A DNA stretch of 64,000 bases from NCBI GenBank assembly GCA_008360955.1, contig LUCM01001730.1, positions 62,001-126,000 of the forward strand, read 5' to 3'. This stretch comes from Fasciolopsis buskii (lineage: Eukaryota > Platyhelminthes > Trematoda > Plagiorchiida > Fasciolidae). The notes under the pieces were generated by a model. The model did no database searches. It was not told the DNA's origin and saw only the letters and a program-made list of their open reading frames with translations. Positions 13,201 through 26,699 of the stretch are shown here, one piece after another; positions within the stretch are counted from its first letter, which is position 1; the number at the start of each line of letters is the position of its first letter. The translations under genes and the position numbers were made by a program.

Positions 13201-16200
13201 AACCATCATTCATTGAGGCCGTGACAGAACACTGTGCTGATAGATTTCGACTTGTTGTTCATGCAGGCGCTTTGAACTCGAACACGAGAAAGTTCAAGGC
13301 AATGTTCTGAATGAAAATGCACGAAAAATGAATCGATCAGTATTGCAAAAATGCTGTCCACGAGGTAAATTATCCATCCATAGTTGGATGAAACTCTGAA
13401 TACCACCAGAATCACTGTATTTGCAATGAAGGCCCGTGACAACAATAAAACCGAGGATGAATCGGACTCTTGACTAGCACATCAAGGTAGCCATTCATGA
13501 TACTCTGAGGCATTCTTTAACAATGAGGAAAATCATACTGAAAATTTGGGGTCGGTGACGCCTATAATGATTTTGGTAGTAGTAAAGTTCTATTGCAGTA
13601 TACATATCCTAGTGGTCAATAAACTCAAGGCACACATCAATTTTCCATTGAAACAATGCTAGAGAAGATTTCAAAGCAGAATTGAAGCTATCCATGTACA
13701 TCATATATATAGATTAACTAACATTTGGTTAGAAAACGGCAAAAAATTATATTCGATTAGTTAGTGTGAAAGAAGGAACATCGTATCATCGTACCGGATT
13801 TCACGATGAAAAGTCTTAAAATTGGTAGAATATAAGCTATAGATCCTGATGTGAGTTTAAAACTATTTGAAGAGTGGTAACATTGTAGAAGAATGGCCGG
13901 ATTTCACGAATGCAGTTTGTTCTGCAGCCCATCTTACCAGAGCAACACAATAATACAGATTTACGAGCCAATTTAGAAGCACAGTGCGCACGTGGTGATT
14001 GTTCAAAGCAGCCCCGCTTGTAAGATGTTCTTCAGGAACTCGAGGCTTTAAAAGAGAATTCTCTGCAAGTTAATTATTCCGCAGTAATATGCCCCAGTGT
14101 CTCCGACTGCAAACCACTCTTAAATTTAACGGGTTACTCAAAATTATGACGGCGACATAGTACTCCATATCAGTCTGAGTATCATCATGCGCGAAATGGG
14201 ACCCACTCATACGGTTATCAGTGTAAATCTAACTACCTGGTCTGGCGTTACTTTGCACTAAACTGATATTTCAGTCCGTGTTGAAATCTTCCAAAAATTG
14301 GACTTTAAGTGATTCTGAGTTTCGTATTTTTTCCCCTTAATTGTTCGGTGGTCTTCTAAGTTTAATTTTTCACTTAAACTAATAGAATGTAATGGCCTTC
14401 CATTTTCACTCTACCAAACACTCCATGCTATCTTCACTAGGAGGTAAATATTCCTCAGTTTCGTGTCATTAACCAGACTATTTCAGCATTGAGGTCAGTA
14501 AAATCGTTCAGTTCAAGGTTTCGTGATACCGTATACCTCCGTAGTACATTGGTAATACTTTAACGATAATAGGACAACTAAGCTTCCATCACTCACTCAC
14601 TGAATCCTTCAAGTTGGACAAAGTTGTGTATAATCCTGTCGAATATCGCGCCCTATGTACTTCTCCCGTGCTTGACTAAGTTGTACGGTATACACCACTC
14701 AACAGTGAAGTGGCAAAAGTGTGTCAGGACCAAGCAGCAGTTCCGGTTCAGCATCAAGTTGTCATCTTATAGATAGGCATTTTAATTCTTGTGGTAAACA
14801 ATGTCCAAACATTGCATTTCATATCACCTATTCTCCGAAGAAGCGTCTAACAAAAGCAAATCCTCGTCTTTCACATAATTTTAAGTTGGTATTCTTAAAA
14901 CAAGAAAAAAACGGACAACAGATTATCTGCTACCCCCTTTTTGTCAGATTTAGTAATCGATCTTCGATGATTGAACTAGGTGTCTTCGCGCCAAAAGCGT
15001 GTTTTAACAACTTCGTTTCTAACCAGTCTTTCAGAAACTGATTACCATTGTCATTTATAGTTGAACGTGTCATGTACCGGTGAGCACGTGGCTGAAAATG
15101 CTTCCTCCCGAGGGAAGGGGGCAATTTATTAATTTCAACGGTACACAGTCGCGGCCAAACCACATATCGAAAGTATGAAAATATAAGTGACACGGTGGTA
15201 TTGGTAGGGCATTCTACAAATGAATATATCCCGTTCTGTGGTTTGCGTCATTGGATTTGAAGTAATCAAGCTCATTTGCCCCTTTTTTCAGTGTCAGCGA
15301 GCAGTCTCCGTTGAGTATACGTTGTGAGGGTAGCTGTTTTCTTAGTGCTGAATTTTAAACTTGTGACTACCCTACTCGCTAGTAGTCTTTTGGTGAGGAC
15401 TGAATATAAAACGAAAATAACATCCGTCGGAAGTCAATCGAGGACGATCTGTTAGTTACAATTAGTAGTCGTGCGTTAGACAAAACAAGTAATTGGCATG
15501 TGCGTATGTCCCGAAGGATTTATCTTCTGCTACTTCTTGTGCAAACCGCGGGGGATAGAAAATTAATTTCACCGAACCGTTACTGATGTGGATGGCTACC
15601 GGTCGTCGGTCACGCGGTCAAGCTCCGTACGTCGTTCAAATCATTCGTCGTGCTTGTGCCACCTGCAGAGAAGTCGTCTATCATTATGGGTTGACTGCGG
15701 TGTGCTATCGGTCGGCGATAGTACAACTCAGTAACGGATATATGCAATATCAACGGGTGGTGAAGCTGGGCAAGCAATTTACAATCTACTCGGTAGCAGT
15801 ATGGCTAAAGCCTTCGATCGACAGCCATTGGTTGCGGGTTTGCGTCCTAGTTTGAGCGGGACTGGTGTGCTGTACTGAGGATTCCCAACAAGGATGAAGC
15901 AGCCGCATGGTTTATCCATATTCTCTTACTGATGAGATGAGTGTTACTGTTGTGCAATGACTAGTTGCGTGAACCGTTTGATCCATTACCATCAGTGGTT
16001 GAGAATATTGATTCCTGAAAAATGACGGCCCCAGCAAGTTATAAAAATTTCAAAATACTTGGCAACTCACCTGAGTGGGAGACTGGAATTCTTCGCTGTA
16101 GGATAGTGGTCAGTGACTGGTTCATGATATCCATAGTCGTGCTTCTGACTCGTAACTCGTTTCGCTCAACTGCATCCGTTTAAGGAGGGGGAATCTCCTC

Positions 16201-17980
16201 GAATACTGCGGCAATAATATGCATTTAAAAGGTACCATTGTGATCCACTAATTAGAAATGATCTAAAGATTTACGGATTGCCTATTGGTTCCAAGGAGCT
16301 TGTTGTGTAGACGTGAATTAGTTCACAGACATGAGTCGGATTCAGCAAAATTAAAATAGCACTTCGAAAGCACGACGTCAAAGGCTAAACCTAATCTATT
16401 AGGACTATTTAGGGATCACCTAGTGAAATTTTTCAATCCAGAAAGTTATTTATGACTTACTGATAATGCATAATGCATAACACTTTGGCATCAGCATTTA
16501 CCGGTATTGTATAGATGTAATTGCTTTCATCACTGCTTTGTAAAGTGATTCCAAATTACACGTAACGCCAGGGTCCTACCTTGATTGTTTTCGGATGTCT
16601 GTATTAAATCTCCTTGTTGACTGCTGGGCATATTTGCTATTTTGCTACACTTTATGAATGCACTAGAGGGTAATGTTTCTAGGACTAGAATATACAGCGC
16701 ACGGACTTTCTACATTCCTGAGCTTTCTGAGTGAACCCCATGAACATTATGAATCTATCGTAAATTGTTAACTGTAGATATATGCTTCTAAGTGACTCAT
16801 GGAAGAATTACTCGTGTATAATACTTGTTGCAGTCGGTTGATCTGAAAAGGTAGTCCTTTCGTCGTTGTTATTTTAGAGAACCAGCAAAGATACACGGAA
16901 GAAAATGACACTTTGCGTGATATATTTGGAAAGCCTTCTCGCTGGTAATTCTGTTCTGCGTTGGGTGTATATAATTTTACGTGAACAGCTTCCATTAAGA
17001 TTTTCGAGAAAAAATACTTCTCAATGGGGGGCATTTGTGAAGTTTCTCCTGCATAAATATTTACCACGGCAAACCTTACTGGCTTTTGGTCCCGACGGAG
17101 GGATTCCTGATCCTCCAGGTGGGGGGCTGATTTGAGCTGGTAATTCAATCGGAAAAATTGGCGCAAGAAAAACCAATCTATTTAGATGGACTTTCACCCA
17201 GCCACTCCCCGTTGCCTTGGCGACAGATTCTCGTTAGAACCTAAGGCTTTGATCGGGAACCATAGTCGTTCTGCTTAGTGACTAGAGTACCCAACAGCGT
17301 TCGTCCAAATCACCCAGTGAATTACATAAACACAATAAGTACTATGCTGTATCGGTCGTTGCGCAGCATAATCAGGACCGTGCTACCCATTGATTTGAGC
17401 AGGGTGGATAGTGATAAGTTTACGCCTGTTCCGAGTTCTCGTGTTGGGTTAACGTCCCACTGCTTTGCAGACTTAGTTTGTGAGCCAGAGGCTCCGGTTA
17501 GGGTTCTCCGACCAAAGCCCCCTTCCACAATACGGACAGCGGCAAAATTTCGATCGACAAATTACCTCCAATACCCTTTCTGCGGAGAACTTTACTAACT
17601 TCTGTATTTTCGATATAGAGACCTTGCAAAATGCCAAGAATTGTGGCTCGATGGATCTATCGAATAGCAGATTGATGGAAGAATAACAAATAGTTAGCAT
17701 GCATTATTTAAACCCAAAAGTTTGCCTCACTTAGCTGCCTCCGATGTCAGCACACTCACCCAAATAGGGAAGAAAGCTGCTGTAGGTAAATTATTTGAAA
17801 CTTTTAAAATATATATATGCTGTCTCCTAAAGACGCACATATGTTCTTGGTTCCGCAATCGCTAATCTTAGACTACACGCTACCTCATTATCTTGCTTTA
17901 TTACTTGCCTCTCCGGTGATCCGATTTTTAGGACTGGGAGCGTCCTGAGCATATAAGGGAGTGGAATATTTAGTGATCAA
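7300..17980. other. Long stretch without a recognisable gene
   Basis: Scattered frames of up to 132 codons (16768-17166 minus; 14721-15041 plus; 14930-15193 minus) show no motif I know. Short AT microsatellites and the 12.6-kb tandem duplication are the only repeats seen. Small exons could be hidden here. Confidence 0.55.
12594..12627. repeat. Perfect 17-bp tandem duplication
   Basis: CCGAATGTGTATACGTG occurs twice back to back. Confidence 0.97.
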
Positions 17981-17989
17981 AGACAACAG

Positions 17990-20870
17990 CCTTTCATGGA
18001 GAAATCATTTCAACGATTTTTACATGACAGTAGCTGTCGATTGAAGAGTCCTTGTCTGTTTGTCGTATACCTGTATGTCTACCTACTACAGCTCCGTTGA
18101 AGGGAAAAACGAGCTCTACTCAGAGTTATCTGGATCACTTCGAAGTGCGTGCTTCCAACGGACCTTGTTGGGTATTTTAACCCACACATGACAAATTGGC
18201 GAAGGCGGGACGGTATGACAAATGCCCACATTTTGCCCCATCCTATTCCAACGATAGTGGAAGTCGTCTTAGTCAGGTTTTATTTGAGCAAAGGAATGTG
18301 CTGTTATAAAAAGAAATATTGGTTCAAAGAATTCCCTCGTCTGCCCTCACAGATTTGATCCCGGATTGATCACATTTCTATCGGCCGCCGGTGGTTTAGG
18401 TCAACCGAAGATGGCCGGTCATTCTCGTCTACAATTGCAGGCTGTGACCATGAGCTGGTCAGAGCCTAGTCTATAATCACACCACCAAAAGGCGGCTTGT
18501 CCCCATCAAGTGATTTCACCCAAGAACCGCTGACTACAATTCCCGTCGGAACTCTCAGTGAAATTGTCGTTTCGACAAAATACCCAGGTTCCATGCGAAC
18601 ACCGGGACCAGATCAAAGAAGCCCTGCACTCAACGGAAATACATACGATGGGATGCACGTAACCAATAGATGCCAATTGAGCGGAAGTTTGCAAAATGCC
18701 CTGCAGCAGTGCCGAATGGGAAAGTGTAGAGAAAAGGAAAAAAACTACAGCCATCGGAAATAGTCACAGCCTTTAACGACTGATGAGGAGTATTGGTTCA
18801 TGGTGAGTAAGGAGTCCGATGGCACACTGCTTTACTTTCAAGACCATCGGCTGCTGCATCGAGCAGAACACATCGTGGGACTGTTCAGTTGGTCCGTGTT
18901 CATAGTGGGCATTCCAATTATGCCAGCAAGCGAATCAATGAGGATGGATACAAAACTCCATCGCAAATGGAGGCAGTGAGGGAGGAAGGTTTAAGGCAGC
19001 TGGACCGGATGGACTGTCGTCATTCTTCTTCAAAGATCGTGGCGAAGTGTTGACATCAGAGTTGGCAACATTCATTGAATCAATCTTGGAAAGGCAGTGG
19101 AATAAAGCCCTGAGAACTAGTGTGAATTAGAGATTGTACAGATTTACAAGAAAGGTGATGCAGATAGATCCTCGTGTGAATGCTACAGAGGAATTAAGTA
19201 GGTTAGCATTGAATCCAAACTGCTCGCGGGAATTATACTTTGCTGATTATCTAGTAATTTCGAAAGATTTATGCCTGAGAACCGAGTTGGTTTCCATCCC
19301 GATAGTGGTTGTGTTGACCAAGTCTTCACTTTCCGACAGATTCTGGAACATAAGCACATGTTCCGCAGACCCGCGATTTCTGTCTTCCTTGATCTGAAAG
19401 TGACGTTTGACTTAGTCGATTGCGCAGTTCTGTAGAGTAGTCCCTTACCGAAGGGTGTATCATTGAGGTTATTTCGCTCATCCGATCTCTGTATGTTAAC
19501 AACCGAAGCCGAGTTCATGCATATTGTGTTGTTTTGCTCAGTTTGCCACGAGAAGTGATGTATGCCAAGATTGACCCCCTTCACCTTTCCTTCTTATTTT
19601 TGTCACTGAGATGGTTATGCAGATAGCCCTGCCCTCATGTGAGATTAGGCGCAATGATATTTGTTCAGACGGGAATCAGTCTGATTTTGAATATGCGGAC
19701 AATGTTGTGCTGCTGAGTGAAGATTCGAGAAGGTTGCAGGTTTTTCTTCATCGCCTCAGTGGTAGTTAATGTACGTCTTGAGCCTTCAAGTTGCAAAATG
19801 CTGTTGCAAGAGTGGACTGGCCCAAAGGTGAAACTTGTCTTTGCAGGGGAGCAACTGGATGAGGTTGACAGATTTATTTACTTGGGTAGTTCCATCCCAC
19901 TTGACGGTCGCATATGAGATGAAGTTTCTTCATGGGTACAGGAAGTCCGATTGGTATTTGCTCAGTTGAAGTATCTGTAGCGTCGACGTGACTTGAAATT
20001 ATCAATGAAACTTCGAGTATACACGGTAGTTGTGACGTCCGCAATGCTCGACAATTCCGAAACACGGGCGTAGAGAGCAGAGGGAAGAATAGTGTTTGAA
20101 CACCACGGTCTTTTTAATATTGGTAAAATATTTTGAGGTAAATTTTGTGAGTAATTCGGAGGTTAAGTTTCAGGTACTGGCTACTTAGGTGCTGAGATTA
20201 GAACGAGCATTGAATCAGAATAGTTTTGGATAGTTGGGACATATTGCGTGCATTACCACAGAACGCCTGCCTCCTTGTACGCTGTTCTTCGAGACGGGTA
20301 GTGGTTAGAAGATGGTCCGAGTTGACAAGTCGATGGGATGGGTAAGAAGTGCGGACGCTTTAATCAATGAACTGACTCGTGTAGGTGCAGTTAGACTGGA
20401 GGTTGGTTTCTAGCAGACCCCTCGAAGTGATGGCTAGAGTCAGTGAGTGATATGGCTCAGTGCTGCAGCCAGTGGTATCCATGCACTCGAAGTCTAATTG
20501 TTCTCTTCTGGTTAGTCGTTCAACGTACTATTTTGCCACCTGCGTTTCGTTATTACTCCTTCTTAATTTCATTTCTAGTAGTTGTTGCTGTTAGGTGGCA
20601 ACCGTAACCAGAGCATGTTAATGCTTGTTTAATGCTTGTTCAAACTAAACTGACCTGAGCTTTAGTCCTCTTACCTAAACATCATTCAAGACGAAGGAAA
20701 TAACTGGAAATCGTTAAGTCCATACGCTGGCAATATTAATTGAAATGTCAGATCTAATTTGATGAACATTTCTAACACAGTTGCATACGTCACTTGAATA
20801 CATTCAGCTCTCGAACAACACTGTGGAAAGAGAAACATGATGCTTTAGGAAAAATCGAAATCGAGTTTAT
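17990..20870 (+). mobile_element. RTE-like LINE, nearly full-length but degenerate (copy 1)
   Basis: Endonuclease remains appear first: DLVGYFNPHM (18160-18190, the VxGDFNxxV motif) and SRIDHISIGRRWFRSTEDGR with CDHELVRA (18360-18465). Then come RT blocks AAGPDGLSSFFFKD (18988-19030), VQIYKKGDADRSSCECYRGI (19136-19195), RVGFHPDSGCVDQVFTFRQ (19282-19340) and RPAISVFLDLKVTFDLVD (19370-19425). A C-terminal block MLLQEWTGPKVKLVFAGEQL with RFIYLGSSIPLDG follows (19798-19910), and WLESVSDMAQ lies near 20430. Many stops and frameshifts interrupt it. The 3' untranslated part, including two TTAATGCTTGT repeats near 20618, reaches at least 20870, where homology with copy 2 ends. The minus-strand frame at 19183-19584 is its shadow. 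Confidence 0.9.
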
Positions 20871-21238
20871 ACTGTGTCGTCAAAAATTGCATGCGATTTC
20901 CCCTAGTGACCCTGATACACAGTTGATTTTCGATTCACCTTAGGTTGCCAGATGTTCTGTTTTCCAATGCCCGTGACTTCACTATTGACAGGCTTGCGCT
21001 GTACACGAGAGCCGATCGTTCACTGTTGCACTTGGCGCGTTTTTGCAAGCTTTTCGGTTAGATTCTTCTGCAGACCACGTGATTGAAGTTTTATTGCTTA
21101 CGTATCTTATCTGTATTCTTTCTCTGATCACAGTTCATTTGAAATTAAAAGCGGATTCTACCGAAGTTTGTCCTGGCTGTATCCCGGAGTGCACGCTTTA
21201 ATAATCCCAAGGGAATTCAGCACCAAGGGATACTTTAG

Positions 21239-21301
21239 ATGAATGGGGACTTGTTTAACATCGCACTTCATGGAACCAACCACGAAAGTCGTCTGATTCA
21301 G
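21239..21301 (+). CDS. Candidate upstream exon (possible muscleblind 5' exon)
   Basis: ATG directly follows ACTTTAG. The frame MNGDLFNIALHGTNHESRLI plus Q ends at CAG|GTATGT, an excellent donor, in phase 0. An in-frame stop lies just before the ATG. I do not recognise the peptide. Its strand and phase would allow splicing to 21670. Confidence 0.35.
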
Positions 21302-21669
21302 GTATGTTTTGTTTCCGAAAGCGGGAAGTATCTTTTGTCGTAAATATTAGTATCAGTTCACTTGGTCTCTTCCTTTACCCTCATAAGGTACGATTCAAAT
21401 TGACCGATAACGTGGACCAGTCAAATAATGTCAGTTAGTCCAGTCTACCCATGCGGATTAAGATCACGTTGCTGCTCATGGTCGTTTCTTCGTTCTTAGT
21501 CTGCGATTGCACCAACGTGAACGTGGCTCATTTATTGCAAGTGATTTTACAACCCCTTATTTACGTATTTTCCAATTCTGGATTTTCACTCGATTTTCGG
21601 GAACACCAAAGACCTCATCATCAAGAGGGCGTTAAAAGCAGGTCACCAAAACCCTAGATGTAAATACAG

Positions 21670-21984
21670 AGAGCAAGTAGAACTCGTTATCCTCTGAGTT
21701 GCACGATCTCCGGTGGTCTATTGGGACTTGAAAGTATCAACTCTTCGAATTCCACAACCGATGGGAAGCGAAAATTCCTAGACTATCATCTGACTAGGAC
21801 GAGCATAAATGACTGCAGCTTGCAAAATGCTGGGCAACAGATCAGAAATCGTTATAATCCTTACCCCCCTCCTCTTTATCATCATAATAGCAAAAGGTTC
21901 AAAAGCAAAGCGAGCCTCATTGACTGTTATTCCTCCAACCACTTCACAAATGCCATTAGAAATAACGAAGCAAGGTCCAGATAA
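21670..21984 (+). CDS. Candidate linker exon with KR/PPP motifs
   Basis: After TACAG a frame in phase 0 opens with RASRTRYPLSCTISGGLLG. It contains GKRKFLD and, later, RYNPYPPPLYHHNSKRFKSK, then stops at 21984. The 'KRxxL...PPPL..xKR' arrangement recalls the basic nuclear-localisation stretch in muscleblind linkers, but it is short and could be chance. Two other frames are also open here. The acceptor has a poor pyrimidine tract, and I cannot fix the donor. Confidence 0.3.
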   Translation, partial: RASRTRYPLSCTISGGLLGLESINSSNSTTDGKRKFLDYHLTRTSINDCSLQNAGQQIRNRYNPYPPPLYHHNSKRFKSKASLIDCYSSNHFTNAIRNNEARSR

Positions 21985-21999
21985 AGTAGACCTATTAGG

Positions 22000-24690
22000 A
22001 GTGGCATAGGCTTCAGCTATAAGCACTTGCTGATAACCATGTCGACTGAGTAGAAGTGCCTGCTCAAGACTGGCGGGATGAAAAGAATTGCTCAAAAATC
22101 CGACAGCTCATGCACCTCTTCTCAGGACTGTCTTCTAGAGCATTTTGTGGCGTATTTCAAGCAATAGTTAAGTATATCACGCACATAAGTAAACCGTACC
22201 TAAAAATAAGACAGTATATTTGGATGCCAGTTTTTCATGAGGCATGAAAACAGAGGTTACACGAGGGCTGGATTTCTAAAACTGCATCCATTTGCTGACG
22301 TAGAAAGGTTAATCCTATTCCTTTTTAAGAGCTGATGGGAAAGTGAAGGCACTGGAGTTCGCAAAAAATCCAGTGGTTACTGAGGGAAAAGCAAATTATG
22401 AAGTACTAATGTAAATCTCTGTTCGCACTTATTTGCAAAGCTGATGATATATCCTTCACGGGAACCGATGAGGATTGGGTTTGGTAAGTATAACATCCAA
22501 ACTGTTTGTATAAACTATTCTTTACTGATTATTTAAATGTCTGTATATGTATATATATAATATATGCATGATTACCAAACCATTTCCGACACAGTCGAAG
22601 TTGCATTGGCTGCATCGTTATTTTTCTTTGCAAACATTATATCTCCACAAACTTTATCCCATAAAATCTGAAAATTGACTTCTACTCAGCTGATGATGCA
22701 GTCCTCACATCAGGTAAATTTATTCCTCATTTTCACTCCCTGTGTAGAAATAACCGTAGCCATTTTCGTGCTTTTGACTATATTCTTTTAGGGTTCACCT
22801 CAAATTTATTCTCAGTGAGGAAATCTAATTCTTCCCTGTTAATTACTCCTTGATCGTTCATTTCCACTGAGAAAGTAGCCATGAGCAACTAAGGAAGTTG
22901 TATTCAAAATAAGCCAGGAAACAATAATCTGTATAACCGACAAAGGAAAATGAGCACATATGAGGTTGCTATTCATCGTCTCGAGCAATGAAAGACGGTA
23001 ATCCACAGTGGAGCGTAACAGCCTGCCGAGAGCTGTTTAGTTGGTGGGTAGGTATGAAATTCGGGCAATCATTGAGAAATTTGAGAGTGAAGCGTGATGC
23101 ACAATGAACTAATTGGAGTTTGTTTCATGACTGCATGGCTGTGTGTAATGTACTGTCCTGCCTTTGGTTAGTGTTAACGAGATTTCCACCTGTGAGTTCA
23201 TTGGAAGCCGAATAGGACGATTTTCAATCTGAGATATCTTCGATTTTTGGCCAGTAGACCTAATACGCCTGCAGAGGTGGGGTTTTACTGGAATTGCACG
23301 GTTAATCTCTTTTACTCAAACTTTTTGGCAGATTGGACAAGGTGGTCGTTTCGTCTTGTGGGACACCGTGTTCTGGAAACAGAATGCGGTCACCGACGAC
23401 CGACTCGGATTACTGTTGTTGCTAAATCTACTGTTCTTCTCCAGAAGTTTTGAACCATCAGTAAATCTGGTGGTAAATGGTAACCTTTCTTCATAATGTA
23501 TTTTAACGGCTCACCCAGCGGATTTCCTCAGAAGTGCTGTCTCACAACAGCTGCAGAAAGGATTCCTAAGGCTGCTCCACAGTGGTGATCCGGCGATCAT
23601 CGTTGTGAAGGCTGTTCGTCTTATTTGCACCTACTGACGTAAAGAGAACAAGCAACTGCAACCAGTTAAGTATGTAGTTACGGTTATATCTGCCATCTGA
23701 AAACTTATATCGCTACATCAGGGTCATTCCCACTGTACAGATTAGAAACAAAGCTACTGCAGAAGAAGGATACAAAAACGATTGTCCACACCGATTTTGC
23801 CTTACCATTGTTTGGAACATGGTGAAAAAGTTGTCCGCAATGTTGAGGTTAGACATAAGCTTTGAAAAATAGATTGCAAGTGTTCCGGAGCCAGTCAGTT
23901 CGAATTCACTCAAAGAGTGGCTAGAAAATGAACTCAGTCGGCCAAGCGATCACATAGCGGAGAAATGCACATTCAGTAGCCAGGACATAAACCCGAGTAG
24001 GATGAGTTAACGCGCTGAATTTTAATTCGCCAAAGGCTGCGTAAAGGGTCGGCTATTTCAAGTGGTAAAACTATGTGATGCGGACGGTGGTGTTCTTTTA
24101 TGCAAAAGCTTTTCGTATCTATATAGCTCCACATTGTTCATTTCATTTGCTTAACTTTGAATAGTGGAATTTGTGAAGGCATGCTAAAAACCAGAGTACA
24201 TTATTGCAAGGTCAAGAATTGTCAAAACCGAACGGAACTGAATTGAATAATTGCAGAATGTCTAATTTAATGAGTTAATAAATTTTGATTGTCGCTTGAA
24301 TTGAAATGCGGAACTCATTCCTCAGATGGATCATGTGAAACACTTTTCTTGGTCAGCAAAATCGATTTTTCAACAATACTGAGATCACGATGCAAGACAC
24401 ATGTTGTTCAGCCTTGTGACCAAGTGTGCAGATGCTGAATAAAACTGAACAAATGAACTGCCGTTCCTAGTGTAACTTGTCTGGAACGAAAAGCGAAGCG
24501 GTAACTGAAATCGGATTGACTTCACAGTAGCAGCAGCTTGTAAATACAAGCACTGAAAGAAGAACCCCAGTACATAGTGTCATACAGCCAGTCACATGAT
24601 CATTTTCGAGGCACATGCACACAAAAACACGCACTGACACTCACGTCCACAGACAGCGACCTCGGACCCATTCTGTAAATGCTGCTGACT
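22000..24690. other. No gene recognised (presumed muscleblind intron)
   Basis: If the candidate 5' exons are real, this is an intron. I looked for the first pair of CCCH fingers here and did not find it. Confidence 0.45.
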
Positions 24691-24700
24691 GCTTTCACAG

Positions 24701-24933
24701 CTATACTGAATTGCCTCCGACTATCAACTCTGGAAAATTTGTTCACACAAGTGATGTGTTCCGTACAAGCCATGATGCCACCAGCACTAGCTCAAGTGCT
24801 TGTTTCGATCGCCGAACGTTTATTGTCAAGCTTCCCGGAAGACTCCGGAACCCGAGTGGATGCAGATCCCGAAACAAAACTGCCGAAGATGACACAGGAT
24901 ATCGCAGGAGCGACCAGTTCAAGAGCATCGGAG
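24701..24933 (+). CDS. MBNL: Muscleblind-like gene, probable linker exon
   Basis: Acceptor GACTGCTTTCACAG and donor GAG|GTAAAT bound a frame with residues such as VMCSVQAMMPPALAQVL and VDADPETKLPKMTQD. It needs one base from the preceding exon and ends in phase 0, which is exactly what the next zinc-finger exon (starting at 27866) requires. Other frames through this stretch are also open, so the assignment rests on the splice sites and phase. An Ala/Met/Gln-rich linker is usual in muscleblind proteins. It contains no recognisable domain. Confidence 0.5.
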
Positions 24934-26699
24934 GTAAATTGGATAAATACGTTATCTTTTGGGCAAGGCCATCGAAAATTACAAAGAAATGCATTTATTC
25001 TATCGTTTTCTTCCACTCCGAATTCCTATGTTAATTTGACGCAGATTGTCTCTGGTCAACGAGTAGAAGTTCACGGTTGATTTATTATTTAACGCCTGGT
25101 CGATTAGTAAGTAGAAATAATGTCATTTCTTTATTAGGTGAACGTTGTCATGTCATCTGTGCCAGGTGAACAGGTTGCCAGACAGCTTGACATTTAGTTC
25201 GCTCAATCTATTATTTTTTCCAAGCAAACGCGAAACGTACGTACGGATGCACTTATTAAGTGATAGTGTCTTGAGGCTTAGATAAGCTTATTTGCTATTA
25301 ATGCACTACTCTATTCTGAACGCGACTTCATGTCTCCATAAACAACCTTCAATTTTTGGTCAAACGCAGACAGTTGAATTTAATTTGGTGATTCATTTTT
25401 TAATCCAAGGATGGTAGATCTATAAGCCGGTTCTTTTGGGAACAATCCACTGCGCCATGTAGTTGGATGTCCCTCATCGGGTCCTCGATATGTTAAGGCT
25501 TCTCCAATCAGACCGTCTGGTGTGTTCACATTGCTTAGCTCCTCACCAAGCAGGAAGGATAAAATTCTTCAGACGATATGTTATGCAAAATTGGAGAATG
25601 CTTCCATTTTGGTTTTCAACATGAACAGCGGCATTTCGAACGTAATCTGCGAAATAGTGCGCAAATAAACGTAAGTAAGATTTTCCCAGTCGATGTCCTA
25701 TAGCGATATGAAGAAAAAAATACAAAATGCTTTGTAAGTCTAAGAGGATTGGATGTGTGACATCCGGGTTACCATGGTGAAAGCATCTGGGCAAGGAAAG
25801 AGAAAGTCAAACGGATTGTACAAATATCAGGTCCTTGTTGAGAAAACATTAAAATTGTTATGGCCTCCATTCTAGAAAGTCAACAGACACCAATTTTTTA
25901 GATGATATCTTTCTTCTGTTTATGGTTACTCTAGTAATGGCCTATCCCGTGAAGGTTCTGTGATCCGTGCTACGAGCCACTAATTCCGTAAACCTAGAAA
26001 CGAATGACGGTTGATGGTGGAAAAAGTCCAAATTACATACCATAGTTCAAAAATGGATGAAACAGTTTACTCCGAAACACATTTTACGGGAACTAGTGCA
26101 TGAATGATTACCTTTTTGGTTGAATTGATCAAGGCTGTGCTGCACTTAGTGAAGACCTCCTAACAAACGTTGATGAGCCAGCCTCTCACTGGTACAGAGG
26201 ACATTTTTTTTCAAACTAATTAATCCCATTTGCTGGATGCGTGAACAAAAATTACTGTTTAGGGGACGTTTTTATCATAGCGCACCGATGAAGGCGAGGC
26301 TCTGTCCTTGTAGCCAGATGTCCAACTCACACGGGCATGCTTTCCAAGACCAAGCCGAAGGCGTGTTTAAAATGTGCACTATTGAAAGTTTTCAAGAATC
26401 ACGGGGTAAAATGGCTGCCAGTTTAGTTCATGCTTATTTGAGTTATTCTGTAACCCAGAGGTCATCCTAGCTGCACGAGTGGATGTCCTTACCACGGGAC
26501 GCGACAGAACAGCATTCACTTTTACGGGCCTTGACTACAGTTGCACAGATAAAACAGCATCATTCTCCGGGCCAGATGAAGGTTGCCAGTTCATTTCCGA
26601 CTAGGGCAGTTGAAATTTAGATGAGTTGCACGTAAGTAGATTTTCCACTCCATGCAAAGTTGATAGCGTTTGTGATAACTGAACTCTTTCGGATTCAAA

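Noticed and set aside
14930..15193. Minus-strand frame of 87 codons with protein-like composition
   Set aside because: Could be an exon, but I recognise no family and the borders are unclear.
16768..17166. Minus-strand frame of 132 codons
   Set aside because: No recognisable motif, no convincing splice sites, and an overlapping open frame on the other strand.
19183..19584. Minus-strand frame of 133 codons
   Set aside because: Antisense shadow of the LINE reverse transcriptase.
21451..21657. Plus-strand frame with a signal-peptide-like start (MRIKITLLLMVVSSFLVCDC)
   Set aside because: No good splice sites or downstream homology, and it falls between the two candidate muscleblind exons. A hydrophobic start alone is weak evidence.
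21778..22095. Minus-strand frame of 105 codons
   Set aside because: It is the shadow of a region open in three frames, with no motif; the plus-strand frame fits the neighbouring gene better.
24615..25034. Plus-strand frame of 139 codons overlapping the muscleblind linker exon
   Set aside because: Ser/Thr/Arg-rich composition without a domain; the other frame agrees in phase with the next exon.
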